This document shows, piece by piece, positions 16,901 through 26,730 of a DNA stretch of 64,000 nt. The notes below the pieces were generated by a model that saw only the letters and a list, made by a program, of their open reading frames with translations, was not told the DNA's origin and ran no database searches. Source of the DNA: UBA5794 sp963714375 (GTDB lineage Bacteria; Actinomycetota; Acidimicrobiia; Spongiisociales; UBA5794); contig CAVQOG010000008.1 in assembly GCA_963714375.1 (NCBI GenBank), forward strand, positions 310,001 to 374,000, read 5' to 3'. Each line of letters opens with the position of its first letter. Within the stretch, counting starts at the first letter, position 1. A program made the translations under genes and the position numbers.

Positions 16901-17122
16901 CAATGCTCCATCCGTGTCACGCTGCTCGGTTGGCACTGGGTCTGCCCATGCGAGTCATCCTCCGAGTCTGTTGCCCCCGGCCAGGGTCGAGCGATCGGAA
17001 CGCTTCGATCATACGGAGTATCTCGACTGGTACAAGACGCCCGGTCCAAGCAACTGGTTTCGGTGTTGGCAGCTTCAAGGCCCTGTTCGAACCAATCGAG
17101 CGTGGACAATCAAAGCGCGGCA
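16890..17122. repeat. Direct repeat 1, 233 bp
   Basis: Nearly identical to 23384-23614; the only difference seen is a 2-base change near GCTGCTCGG. Its left part holds the start codon of the conserved unknown gene; its right end stops at GCGCGGCA. If the two copies recombined, the 6.5 kb between them would be lost and the unknown gene would adjoin hipA directly. Confidence 0.95.
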
Positions 17123-17277
17123 ACTTCTGGGTTGCCACAAGAGAACGCCGCGCCCGGTCTTCTCTCGGACATTTCGCCTCCGAAAGTGAGTTGCCCCACG
17201 CGGTATGCGCTTTCGCATCACGATTGGGTGAGCGGCAGCGTTGCCTGGCCTACTCCGATCAATGGCCAACCGTGGTC

Positions 17278-18286
17278 CTAGCGATATCCCCTCTCGAACA
17301 GTACGGCGACCGTGATGGTCGCTGCGAAGACCACCTCGCCGCGCTGCGCTGGGGATGGTCGTAGCCGCCAGAAACACCGTAATCATCGTCAAGAGGATGG
17401 CCGCACCCAGGGTGCCAAGATAGTGTCCGCGCCCCCCGACGATCGATGCGCCTCCAATGATGACCGCCCCTATGGATAACAGAAGGTAGGCATCACCCAT
17501 CCCCAGGTAACTTGAACCGCCGTGGGCCACGAGAAGTACTCCGGTCAGCGCTGCCGCCAGCCCACTAGTCACGTAGGCCCCCACGATGACGGCCTGGACC
17601 GGGACTCCAGAGAAGCGGGCTGCTTCGGTGTTGGCGCCGACGGCGTAAAGGTACCGGCCGAACACCGTGGCATTCATGAAGACCACGCATAGCGCTGCGA
17701 ACACCACGAGGAACACGACGCTCGACGGAATGGGGCCGATACTCATCTGTGTGAAGCGGGAGACCAGCGGGGGTGTGCTGCCTCTAGGTGTTCCTCCGGT
17801 GAACACAAGGATCACACCCAAAAGAATCATATTGGTCGCGAGAGTCATGATGACGGGCGATATGCGCAATTTGACAACACCCAATCCGTTTATGAGGCCA
17901 ACACCTCCACCTGCTGCGACGACCACAAGCGTCGCCATTGGCAACCGCCCATTTTCACCGAGGGACAGCCCCGTGAGCAACACGCCTGAAAAAGCAATGA
18001 CGTTGGGCATGGACAGGTCCAACCCGCCTGTCATTACGACGATTCCTTGCCCGAACGCCGCCACGGCGGTTGGCGTAGCCAAGAGGAGAATCGTCAGTAT
18101 GAACGTCGTGGTTCCGAATGAAGGATTGAAGAGGCGACCACCCAGCAGCAGGATCGCTATCACAACGTATACGACCATGACTTTACGCATGATTGGTTTG
18201 CGCGCCGTCCGCCGAATTCTGGTGCGCCCATTGTCGATCAAGGCTGCGATACCAGCCCTGGTTTCTGTGGCGGGGCTAGCTTCCAC
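17278..18286 (-). pseudogene. Sugar ABC transporter permease (RbsC type), frameshifted near C-terminus
   Basis: A BPD_transp_2-type inner-membrane permease starting at GTG 18284-18286 (VEASPATETR) behind GGGAG. About eight to ten hydrophobic segments are readable, with VVMTGGLDLSMPNVIAFSGV, the ribose-permease signature, near residue 85. The main frame is intact to TTIPSAAR. Near 17340 one base is off; the other frame continues VVFAATITVAVLFERGYR and stops at 17278-17280, which is the expected C-terminus. It is thus one shift away from complete and is downstream of the second permease. Confidence 0.75.
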
Positions 18287-18307
18287 CGTTGATCTCCCGT
18301 CTCCCGT

Positions 18308-19332
18308 TCACGTGGACTCGCCATCGGCTGCTCGCGTGAATCGCGTTCCCATACGACGGCTCATGTCAGCAATGGTTGACGGCCGCAGCAGTGGGATTGC
18401 CACCGCTGCGATTAGCACGGTTCCTTGGAGAATGGATGTGTAGAACGAGGAAACGCCGAATGCGAACAGGATCCGCGACAAGACGACCAGCGTGAGAGCC
18501 CCTACTACGCCACTGAGCGCGCTTCCCTCCCTCCACCTAGCGGCATGCCACCTACAACGAGTGCTGCGTATACCGTGAGGACAAGGGTATCGCCGATGTT
18601 CGGGTCGCCGCTAGCGCTTTGTGCCGTCAGCACCGCACCTGACAGTCCGTAGAACGCTCCAGCAATTACGAACGCCAACAGCTTTGTTCGCTTGATATTG
18701 ATTCCATTGGCGTGGGCTGCCTCAGCATTTCCGCCCAACGCGAAGATGCGACGGCCCAAAACCGACCGAGCAATGATCAGCCAGCCGAGCACAGCTCCGC
18801 CAACAATGACTACCGCAGTCGGCAAGAAGCCGGAGTATCCGGTGAACCAGAGAACGTATCGGTCCGGCATTCGTCCTCCTGGTTGGTGAAGGATGAGTAG
18901 GGCGACCCCGCTCCACAGAAACAACGTTGCGAGCGTCGCGACAATGGATGGAATCTTGAGGTAGGCGATGAGTACTCCATTCAGTCCGCCCACCAAAATG
19001 CCCGTCATCAAGGCGAGAACAACCACAGATGTTTGGGAAAACATCGACTCACCAACCCGTGTGACAACAACAACGTTGACAAGAGTCAACGCTGACCCCA
19101 CCGACAAATCGAATTCACCCGTGATAATCACTACAGCGGTCCCCATGGCAGCAAGAGCGACCACCACGCCCTCGCTAATGAAGGAATCCAGCTGTGCACC
19201 GGAAGTAAATACGTGCGGCTGAACAAACCAGTAGGCCACGATCAACAACAGCAGGATGAATGAGGCATACCCGAGTCCTCCCGAGTCCGTAGCGCGACTC
19301 CGATAGCGGTTCACCTTCGTGAGTAAAGTCAT
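18308..19332 (-). pseudogene. Sugar ABC transporter permease (second RbsC-type), frameshifted
   Basis: ATG 19330-19332 overlaps the stop of the ATPase gene. The protein carries VVIITGEFDLSVGSALTLVN, the family signature, near residue 70, and many membrane segments. The frame is lost at GGGREARSVA near 18524; restoring one G gives RGSALSGVVGALTLVVLS and a normal C-terminus ending FTRAADGEST at 18308-18310. Transport of a sugar or sugar-derived ligand with the neighbouring permease, ATPase and binding protein is inferred. Confidence 0.75.
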
Positions 19333-20849
19333 CCCTTCACCGCTTGGCCTGGTGCGGTATCGAACATCCCCTGCAGGATGTTTTGCTCGGTCAATTGGTC
19401 CCCTCGCAGGTTGGCTCGAATGGCACCACGGTGCATGACTACCGCCCGGTCGCACAGTTCCAGGATCTCTTCAATATCAGTGGAGTAGAACAAGACCGCT
19501 TTGCCTCGTTCGGACCAGGAACGGATAATCTCGTAGATGTCGGCCTTGGTCATCACATCAATTCCCCGTGTGGGGTCATAGAGCAGCATGATGTCAGCGT
19601 CTCTCAACATCCACTTGGCCATGATGATCTTTTGCTGGTTGCCTCCACTGAGGTCGGCAACATCGAGATCCAGGGTCGCCGCATCGATGTTGAGGCTGGC
19701 CAACGTTTTCTCGACAACTCGACGCTCGTTCTTGGAGCAGATGAATCCCATGCGCGAGAAGCGGCGCAGCGACGGCAGGCTTGCGTTGGCCAACACCGAC
19801 AGGCCACCGAGAATCCCTTCGGCTTGCCGATCCTCCGGAATGAAACTGATACCGATTCCTTGTCTAACAGCTTCCCGCGGGCTGCGCAGCTTGCGCTGCT
19901 TGCCTGCGATCAGCACGGTGCCAGTCCAGGGTTTCAGTCCAAACAAGGACATGAACAGCGTTCGCTGTCCGTGTCCTTCGAGTGCGCTAACGCCTACGAT
20001 CTCCCCCCGACGAACGGAAAGATCCACACCGTGGAGATCGGTGGCATTGCGTAGGTTTTTGACCTCGAGTGCCAAGTCGCCGAGCGACTTTTCACGGATC
20101 GTGGTCGTGTCGGGGTCGCCATCGGGAGGGCGGCTTCCCATGGCGATCAGGAGCGCGTCATGGTCCCAACCACCCATCGAGCGGGTTTCAACAATGCGGC
20201 CGTTGCGCAGGACCGACACCCTGGTGGCGATACGCTTGATCTCCTCGATCCGATGAGAGATGAACACCACCGCCGCACCAGCGACCTGGGCCTTCTGAAC
20301 TTGGGTGAAGAACCACTCCACGCCTTCGGCACCGAGCGCCGAGGTCGGTTCGTCGAGTAACAACACTTTGCCTTGCCGACTAAGGGCTCTGATCGTCTCT
20401 AGGCGCTGCCTGGTGGAAAGGGGTAGTGACGAAACCGGGACCTCGGGGTCTATATCACCTGCTTCCCAGTCCTCGAGAATCTGTTGAGCGCCTTCGGTGG
20501 ATTGCCGAGGACGAACGAGGCCGCATATATTCGGTTCTCTGGCAAGGAGCAGATTCACGCTCACGCTCAATTGAGGAACGAGCGTCAGTTCCTGAAAGGC
20601 GGTGGCGATGCCGACCGTCAAAGCCGCGGACGGAGAGTCAAAACGTGTCTCGATGCCTTCCAACCTGATCTGGCCAACATCGGGTCGAATCATCCCGCTC
20701 AGCACCTTGACCAACGTCGACTTTCCTGCACCGTTCTCTCCGATAAGAGCGTGTACTTCGCCTGGGAAACAGGAAAAGGACACGTCTTGCAACGCGGTGG
20801 TAGCCCCGTACCGTTTGGATACTGCGTTGAGTTCCAACACGGCGGTCAT
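19329..20849 (-). CDS. Sugar ABC transporter ATPase (RbsA/MglA type, two ABC domains)
   Basis: 506 residues from ATG 20847-20849 with GGGAGA upstream. Domain 1 has Walker A GENGAGKST at 37-45 and VLLLDEPTSALG. Domain 2 has the degenerate P-loop ALEGHGQRTLFMSL usual in this family, and the signature LSGGNQQKIIMAKWM. It energises uptake by the two downstream permeases in the cytoplasm. A long stem-loop (20886-20926) separates it from the upstream binding-protein gene. The frame is intact, unlike both permease genes after it. Confidence 0.85.
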   Translation of the reverse strand: MTAVLELNAVSKRYGATTALQDVSFSCFPGEVHALIGENGAGKSTLVKVLSGMIRPDVGQIRLEGIETRFDSPSAALTVGIATAFQELTLVPQLSVSVNLLLAREPNICGLVRPRQSTEGAQQILEDWEAGDIDPEVPVSSLPLSTRQRLETIRALSRQGKVLLLDEPTSALGAEGVEWFFTQVQKAQVAGAAVVFISHRIEEIKRIATRVSVLRNGRIVETRSMGGWDHDALLIAMGSRPPDGDPDTTTIREKSLGDLALEVKNLRNATDLHGVDLSVRRGEIVGVSALEGHGQRTLFMSLFGLKPWTGTVLIAGKQRKLRSPREAVRQGIGISFIPEDRQAEGILGGLSVLANASLPSLRRFSRMGFICSKNERRVVEKTLASLNIDAATLDLDVADLSGGNQQKIIMAKWMLRDADIMLLYDPTRGIDVMTKADIYEIIRSWSERGKAVLFYSTDIEEILELCDRAVVMHRGAIRANLRGDQLTEQNILQGMFDTAPGQAVKG

Positions 20850-20885
20850 TGGAGATCTCCCGATAGGGTCAGTGAGCTCGCTGGA

Positions 20886-20926
20886 GGGGTAGGACCTCGA
20901 CATTCGTGTTGTCGAGGTCCTACCCC
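20886..20926 (-). terminator. Strong stem-loop between binding-protein and ATPase genes
   Basis: Perfect 16-bp stem GGGGTAGGACCTCGAC with a 9-base loop. On the minus strand it falls between the solute-binding-protein stop and the ATPase start, the usual place for an mRNA-stabilising or partial-termination hairpin that keeps binding protein in excess. Only the plus strand has a following T run (CCCCCTTTT). Confidence 0.7.
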
Positions 20927-20942
20927 CTTTTCTGCCAACGTA

Positions 20943-22148
20943 CTATTCGTCGAAGTTGTAGGGAATCTCGTCAAGCTCGATGCAGCCGGGTACTTCAGCA
21001 CAAGGGAGTGCTTCACTGATCTTGTCGGGCTTGCCCGTAAGAGCGGCCTGAATACCCTGCTCAACCAATGGACTCCAGATCTCAGTGAAGAACCCGGGAG
21101 GCACGAGTTCCGCAGGGAATACGTTTGCTCCGTCCGCCGGGTTACTGCCCAGCTTGAGGTTTTCGTTCGAAACCGGTGTGACCGGTATGACAGTCACCTT
21201 GGGAACGGTCTCATCACCCTGGAGAAGGCGCATGACATTGAGAAAGGCCAACTCTCCCGGAAAGAGGGTCGAGCTCGATGTGATACCTCTAGCTCCGTAG
21301 CCACCCTCGCTTTCCGGCAGCATCTGCAGCCGATGACCATTCTCACCCTCACCCGCGCACGGAAGTGGATCCCGCCCCGAGGAAACAAGATAATCGGTGA
21401 TTGAGTAGCAGCCCGCTTCCGCCCATATCCCGTCGATGTCCGGGGCCGACGCTTCGATGGCTCTAAAGGCTTTGAGACCCTGTGCTTGTGCCCACTCGCC
21501 GTTCTCGGAACCAGCTACACGCATGTTTGGATACTGGGCGAGCACTTCAGCCAAAGCATCGGTGCGGAGCGTATCCACGGTCGTACCCGGTACCCCAGTG
21601 ATAACGGCGATGCTGCCCTCGCCGTCGAGCTCATCAGCCAGCCACTGCGCACTGAGCCGACCCGGTTCGGACTGGTCAATGAACGTGTTGTAGGCGCACG
21701 GCTCTGAGATGATGCTGTCATAGGCGTGAACAATGACACCTGCGTCGCATGCCTTCTTGACGGCCGCGTTGAGGGCTGTAGGGGAAATAGGGTAAATGAT
21801 GATTGCATCAACGCCCGCTGCTACTTCCTGGTTGATCATCTGGTTTTGCTTGGTGGCGTCGGGACCAGCGATATCAACCCTCAGGTCAACGATCTGATCG
21901 CGAGGGGCCGTGGCCGCAGCGGCCTTGATCAGGTTGGCTGCGCCATCTTGCCAGTCATTGCCGGTGTAGCTCAGATTCAGCGCGATGGTGTAGTGCTCGT
22001 TCGCGTCCGTGTCCCCGTCGCCACCCGTGTCAGATGAAGTGTCGGTTGATGTCGTTGATCCCGTTGTCGATGCGCAGGCACCCAGCACCAGCGCAATGAC
22101 CACGAGGGCTATCCACAGCAATTTGTTGCTGTCGTATTTCCGTGGCAT
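20943..22148 (-). CDS. Sugar-type ABC transporter substrate-binding lipoprotein
   Basis: 401 residues from ATG 22146-22148. A lipobox LGAC at residues 22-25 predicts a lipid-anchored protein on the outer face of the membrane, followed by a Thr/Ser/Asp/Gly-rich linker. The mature part is a Peripla_BP_4 type I fold: YTIALNLSYTGNDWQDG, NQMINQEVAAGVDAIIIYPI and GSIAVITGVPGTT. It should bind a sugar or sugar-derived ligand and deliver it to the adjacent permeases. Transcription probably starts at the promoter listed at 22191-22220. Confidence 0.85.
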   Translation of the reverse strand: MPRKYDSNKLLWIALVVIALVLGACASTTGSTTSTDTSSDTGGDGDTDANEHYTIALNLSYTGNDWQDGAANLIKAAAATAPRDQIVDLRVDIAGPDATKQNQMINQEVAAGVDAIIIYPISPTALNAAVKKACDAGVIVHAYDSIISEPCAYNTFIDQSEPGRLSAQWLADELDGEGSIAVITGVPGTTVDTLRTDALAEVLAQYPNMRVAGSENGEWAQAQGLKAFRAIEASAPDIDGIWAEAGCYSITDYLVSSGRDPLPCAGEGENGHRLQMLPESEGGYGARGITSSSTLFPGELAFLNVMRLLQGDETVPKVTVIPVTPVSNENLKLGSNPADGANVFPAELVPPGFFTEIWSPLVEQGIQAALTGKPDKISEALPCAEVPGCIELDEIPYNFDE

Positions 22149-22744
22149 GTTGATCCCACTTTCTCCCGGATTGGCAGTTCGAACATTTGAACAATACAGC
22201 AGCAAAGTCGGACTTGTCAAATAACCGAACCAATATGGAAATAAACAGAATTGTGTAGGTGTTGGTCACTCTCATCAACGAAGGTGTCCTTGCAATCTCC
22301 TAGTGTTTATCGGGCCGGGGCTCCTAGCACCGACGATTCGTGTATCAAATGAGCTTGCCCCTATTGTCGGCAGTCGATGGAGAATCTCAGTTTCGACCGG
22401 CTGTGGCACTGTTTCAGCGACGAATCCCACCGCAGGGCGCGAATACAGGTGGAGGTGCTGGGACAAACCGCAAGGCGTTCACGGGTCGACCAACAGTCGA
22501 CCTCTGATAACGGATCGGAACCAGACCGTCCAGATCGCGGGTGAGTCGCAGGGCTGTATAGATATATTGAGAAATAGACCTATATTTGACATAACTGTTG
22601 AAACCTGACAATCTGTCAATTCACTGGGCGATCGCAGAGGTCAACCAGGGCAGGGCCGGAGACGGCCGATTGCCACTCGACCTAGTGCAGACAAAGGGAG
22701 AAGAAGCATGAGACACCGTCCACCGAAAGTCCTTCAGGGCACTG
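22149..22744. other. Divergent intergenic region of the ABC operon and E1-beta gene
   Basis: A 596-base AT-richer stretch with no convincing gene. It contains the ABC operon promoter, a TTGACA (22586-22591) and TGTCAA (22614-22619) inverted pair 22 bases apart, and a TGTTGAAAC word (22596-22604) between them that recurs upstream of the iclR gene. A possible SD, GGGAGAAG, precedes an ATG at 22708 whose frame soon stops. Regulatory roles are inference. Confidence 0.45.
22177..22220 (-). promoter_or_regulatory. ABC-operon promoter with operator-like palindrome
   Basis: On the minus strand TTGACA (22215-22220) and TATTGT (22191-22196) are 18 bases apart, a good housekeeping promoter. Immediately downstream GTTCAAATGTTCGAAC (22177-22192) is an inverted repeat placed where a LacI/IclR-type repressor could block initiation. 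Confidence 0.55.
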
Positions 22745-23383
22745 ATGTTGCTTCGAACTAGTCAGGCGATCGCTGCGGCCATGGCCGACGAGCTGCGCAC
22801 AGACCCGAACGTTGTTGTGTGGGGTGAAGACGTCGGAGCCGCAGAAGGAGTCTTCAAGGCGACCGTGGGACTTCAGACGGAGTTTGGTCCCTTTCGAGTT
22901 CGCGACACGCCAATCTCCGAGATGGGCTTCTTGGGTGCGGGCGTCGGTGCTGCTGCCTCTGGCCTTCGCCCCGTTGTCGAGATAATGTTCGCAGAGTTTC
23001 TTGGCGTAGCTCTCGACCAACTCGTCACTGAAGCCGCCTTGCTTCGTTACCTGTCCGGTGGGCGGTATGGGATACCATTGACTGTGCGGACCACAGTCGG
23101 TGCAGGCCTTGGGTTTGGTGCACAACATTCCCAGACTCTAGAGAAGTGGTTTGTTGGTACCCCTGGGCTCAAGATGGCGGTCGCGTCCCGGCCCTCGAAC
23201 CGCGTACGGGATCCTGCGTGGGGCGATTCGGGATGAGAATCCTGTCATTGTTCTTGAACCCAAGAGTTTGTATGCCGAGCGTGAGGACTTCGAGCCATCA
23301 GAGGCACACATCCTCAAGTTGGGGACAGCGGAGATGGTTGCGTCGGGAGCGATGTCACACTAATTGGACTGGGATCCACGGAA
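22745..23383 (+). pseudogene. TPP-dependent dehydrogenase E1 beta subunit, frameshifted and truncated
   Basis: Transketolase-like pyrimidine-binding subunit (PDH/acetoin-dehydrogenase beta type). It begins MLLRTSQAIAAAMADELR and contains VWGEDVGAAEGVF and TPISEMGFLGAGVGAAASG, the hallmark segments. An extra C near 23200 changes frame; the next frame continues AYGILRGAIRDENPVIVLEP. A second single-base loss near 23348 precedes TLIGLGSTE. The gene then stops being recognisable exactly at direct repeat 2 (23384), so more than half is missing. No alpha subunit is nearby. Likely non-functional here. Confidence 0.75.
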
Positions 23384-23614
23384 ACGAGTCTCACCAATGC
23401 TCCATCCGTGTCACGCTGCTCGTGGCACTGGGTCTGCCCATGCGAGTCATCCTCCGAGTCTGTTGCCCCCGGCCAGGGTCGAGCGATCGGAACGCTTCGA
23501 TCATACGGAGTATCTCGACTGGTACAAGACGCCCGGTCCAAGCAACTGGTTTCGGTGTTGGCAGCTTCAAGGCCCTGTTCGAACCAATCGAGCGTGGACA
23601 ATCAAAGCGCGGCA
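23384..23614. repeat. Direct repeat 2, 231 bp
   Basis: Second copy of the segment at 16890-17122, 6494 bp downstream in the same orientation. Its right end holds the stop codon of hipA; its left end abruptly cuts the E1-beta gene. No integrase or transposase gene is visible between the two copies. Confidence 0.95.
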
Positions 23615-24793
23615 GCATCGGTGGCCGCGCTGTGGACGAATGCGGGTTCCATCTCGTGGATCTCGGCTGCGGGTAGTCCCACATCAGAGGCGACCCTCCT
23701 CCAATCACTCACTTCCTTCGATACGGCGCGAGACACGACAGATCTTGCCTCCTCTGGCCGTAGTCGAAAGTACGAAGCAACGTCGAGCAACACGTCAAGG
23801 CGCGCCTCCGTTTCGCACTGATAACGAGAAGAAAGAAGAAAAAAATAGAGGAAGAGGAAGGAAGGAGCGAGATCAACACGCAAGGAAGAGAAGAAGAGAA
23901 AAGAGAGAAAAAAGGAATAAACAGGATAAGGAAAAGAGAAAAAATAATAAAGAAAGCAAAAAGGGAGGAAAAAAACAGAAAAAAAGGCAGAGAGGAAAAA
24001 AAAATAAAAAAAATAGGGAGAAAAAATAAGAAAAGAAAGAAAGAAAAACGCGTCGTCGATGGCGGTGCTGAGGTGCTTCGGGCCCGGTTGCGGGTTCGGA
24101 TTGAGATCGAAGGCAGGGGAGAGAACCCATGCGTCACCACGTGGCAGAAACGTCAGATGAAGCACTTTCGTCGTCGACACTTTTCGGTATGCGACCGAGC
24201 TGCATCGAGCTCGCAAGAACTAGCGATGCTCGCTCCTCCGTCGCTCAAACATGTCATTACACTCCGGGCGGCTCTGAGGCGGTCGAGGTTGCATCAGTGG
24301 CAATCAGTACCACATCTGCGGGTCAAGGATCGGCGGCGTGTGTCACGCGGTATGGGCATCCCGGCGTGACGTCGGAGATGACGGTCGGCCCCGCGCGATG
24401 TATCATCGGGCCCGGTCCGGCGCGCGCGCGCGGGAGCCCGGTGTGCAGAAATGCGTGGTTGCGCAGGTGGTCATCCGTGTTGACCCCGGAGATCAATATC
24501 GAGAACAGTATCCGACGCCACAATTGTCCAAGATCTCCCGTCGCTTGGGGCGAATACTCCTCAATGACCTCGCCAATCTCGAGGTACGATCTCGGGAGTA
24601 GGTCTGTGCCTTCAAGCATGGTCAAGGCGCTGGCGTCGCGAATGCCATCTTCACGATCCATCCGGCGGTGTTTCTGTACCCAATCCGAAAGCCGCGGCCG
24701 CAGTTCGATCAAAACGGTGGAGCTGATTGACCAGGGTCTTACGGAGTTTGAAAGGGAGGTGTCCTCATGATGACACCGCCGAGTCGGATGCAA
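23602..24793 (-). pseudogene. hipA: hipA-like kinase toxin, 5'-truncated and interrupted twice
   Basis: Fragments of a HipA serine/threonine kinase run right to left. The first is RRMDREDGIRDASALTMLEG, then SYLEIGEVIEEYSP and NTDDHLRNHAFLH (core catalytic segment). After about 300 unrelated bases comes LPRGDAWVLSPAFDLNPNP. After a purine-only tract comes the C-terminal EARLDVLLDVASYFRL, ending DAAAL at 23602. The N-terminal third of a normal HipA is absent. HipA kinases inactivate a tRNA synthetase and are held by HipB; this copy cannot be active as read. A hipB-like remnant lies 3 kb to the right. Confidence 0.75.
23826..24045. repeat. Purine-only low-complexity tract
   Basis: About 220 bases on the plus strand made almost only of A and G (AGAAGAAAGAAGAAAAAAAT-like text), unlike anything else in this GC-rich window. 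It splits hipA between AIDDA and RYQCETEARLD. On the complementary strand it happens to remain open as Phe/Leu/Ser-rich text. Real simple-sequence expansion or a consensus artefact are both possible. Confidence 0.85.
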
Positions 24794-24837
24794 TCTGGGG
24801 CTGTGCGGGCCCCGTTTGTCATTGGAGCTGTGCGATC

Positions 24838-25609
24838 GTGACTATCTCGGTCGATCTCAGCGATCGCGTTGTGATTGTCACAGGTGCTGCCGGAGGGCTT
24901 GGCTCCGCTTGTGTGCGTCGCTTTTCAGAGGCTGGAGCCACCGTCGTGCTCGTGGATCTTGATGGCGCGGCTCTCGGAGCAGTCGAAGAGACGACTGATG
25001 GTCCAGCCTGGGTTCGATCAGCCAATCTCGCTCTGCGCGACGAATGCCGTGATCTGGTGAGCGATGTCATGGAGAGATTCGGACGTGTTGACAGTTTGAT
25101 TGCCTGCGCGGGGGTCATGCAGACACAGCCGTTCCTAAGCTGTCGGAAGCGGACGGCGCGCGTCAGCGATATCAATCAGATCGGTACGTTCTTCTTGGTT
25201 CAAGCAGCAGCGGAACAGATGGTGGCTAGCGGAGGTGGCTCAATCGTCCTCTTCGCATCGGTTGCAGCTCGAAGTGGTCGACCCTTTGGCGCGGACTATG
25301 CCGCTTCAAAGACGGCGCTGCTATCTCTCACGAAATCGGCCGCATTGGCTCTCGCTCCGACCGTTCGCGTCAACGCTGTTTGTCCTGGAATTGTTCTCAC
25401 GTCCATGTGGGACGGGATCATGACCGACCACGACAAACTATTCGGCACGGGCGCGGGAGATGCCTATCGGGAGCGTGTGGAGTCAAGGGTACGCACGATC
25501 GCAGCGCCGGACCGACTGAGATCGAGATCCAACGCTATTCCTCGCATGCGATCACGTTCCATGTGTCGGTGCTGCGTTGAACGTCGACGGCGGACTTGAG
25601 ATGGACTAA
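24838..25609 (+). pseudogene. Short-chain dehydrogenase/reductase, frameshifted C-terminus
   Basis: Starts GTG 24838 (VTISVDLSDRVVIVTG) with GGAG upstream. The Rossmann motif TGAAGGLG, LIACAGV in the usual NNAG position, the Ser of IVLFASVAARSG and the catalytic YAASK are all present, so an active SDR core is encoded. After VESR (about 25485) several single-base shifts break the frame; the true end ALNVDGGLEMD and stop (25607-25609) remain readable in another frame. Substrate unknown; the sugar ABC neighbours suggest a sugar or sugar-acid dehydrogenase. Confidence 0.75.
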
Positions 25610-25714
25610 TTGGAGTACAGACAGTGGGTGTGGTGGGATTCTCACGTGTGTCTGCGGTTGCCATACAAGAGGCATGCGGCGGGATGGTTCGGATCAGAAT
25701 GAAAGGACACGAGT

Positions 25715-26651
25715 GTGACAACAGAATTGGTACCGGGGAGCAGTGTCGGGTGGTCGGAGATCCTTGGACGGAGAATCCGCACGGATGGTCTTGACACGGT
25801 TGGAATCTCATCCCAAACGCTCGCCGTTGGGGCCATCGAAGCCGGAAGCTTCCAGATCGGCCGTGATCTCGGGGAGTACTTTCACGAAGAGATGACTCGA
25901 ATCAATGATATCCTCTATCTCTGGCTCGTGGACATTCTGGCGTTGGCAGGACACAAGTTTGGCAATGGCCAAGAGCAGGCGAGGCGTTCGCTGCCCTCAC
26001 ATGAGCCTTCGGCCTGGCACCTCCCAGAACTCCCCACTTGAATCAGCGGAGCCGAATCTGCTCACGGCTGTCTTGAGTTGATGCGTGTACGATCAGCGGC
26101 GGTGCTCGACCATCTCGTCTTCTGGATACAGGGCCTTTTAACCGACATTGCCAAACGAGCGGGTGAAGACGCAGTGGCTGAGGTTGTGGTTCGCGCGAAA
26201 CGCAACGATGTGGGGACCGCGTGTATGCCTTGTGGGAGAGAATGGATCCCCTCGAACGTCTACAGCTCTCAGTGGAGGGTATGCGGGGACACCTCTCGGG
26301 CTACGGGCGACGCGGGGATGTCGGTGTCGTCGAGGAGTCTGATCGGTTCGTCATGGTCTTGGATCCGTGCGGCAGCTGCGGTGTGTTGAGGCGTGGGGAT
26401 CGTGACGCTGGTAGCCCACGTGTGACCCCGAGGGAACCACAGACCCGTATGCTGGATCTCGAAACCGAATCGGTCATGGATGGTACGCCGTGCACTCTCA
26501 GATCATCGCGGATGGCCCCAATGAGGTAGTCGCACTCTGTCGCCCCACGACCGTCTGGGATTCTGATCGGCCATGCAGCTGGTTCCTCGTTCAAAGACCC
26601 TGCGGCCGCGCGAGCTGGAACCATTGGATCTTGCGCCACCCGGGTAAGTAA
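25715..26651 (+). pseudogene. Conserved protein of unknown function, several frameshifts
   Basis: Starts GTG 25715 behind AAAGGA. Pieces in different frames line up as one protein of about 300 residues: IGRDLGEYFHEEMTRINDIL, LYLWLVDILALAG, VFWIQGLLTDIAKRAGED, YALWERMDPLERLQLSVEGM, RGHLSGYGRRGDVGVVEESD, FVMVLDPCGSCGVLRRGD, then YAVHSQIIADGP and PCSWFLVQRP before a stop at 26649-26651. I recall actinobacterial proteins with the same DPCGSGG and final W-Y segments, but have no function to offer. It lies between the SDR and the IclR regulator and is probably part of the same catabolic set. Confidence 0.6.
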
Positions 26652-26730
26652 AGCGTTTCACGCCTCAGCAAATCTAAGTGGCTCGGAAGTCCATGCGTGA
26701 TTGGGCCGACAGCCGCGCTTGGTGATAGAG

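Noticed and set aside
16890..17122. Insertion sequence or tRNA in the direct repeat
   Set aside because: No transposase frame, terminal inverted repeats or cloverleaf could be recognised; only the duplication itself is supported.
20484..21404. 306-codon plus-strand open frame
   Set aside because: Antisense to the ABC ATPase and binding-protein genes; both of these have strong motifs on the other strand.
23709..24140. Phe/Leu/Ser-rich frames across the purine tract
   Set aside because: They are the complement of the low-complexity tract read in different frames, not real membrane proteins.
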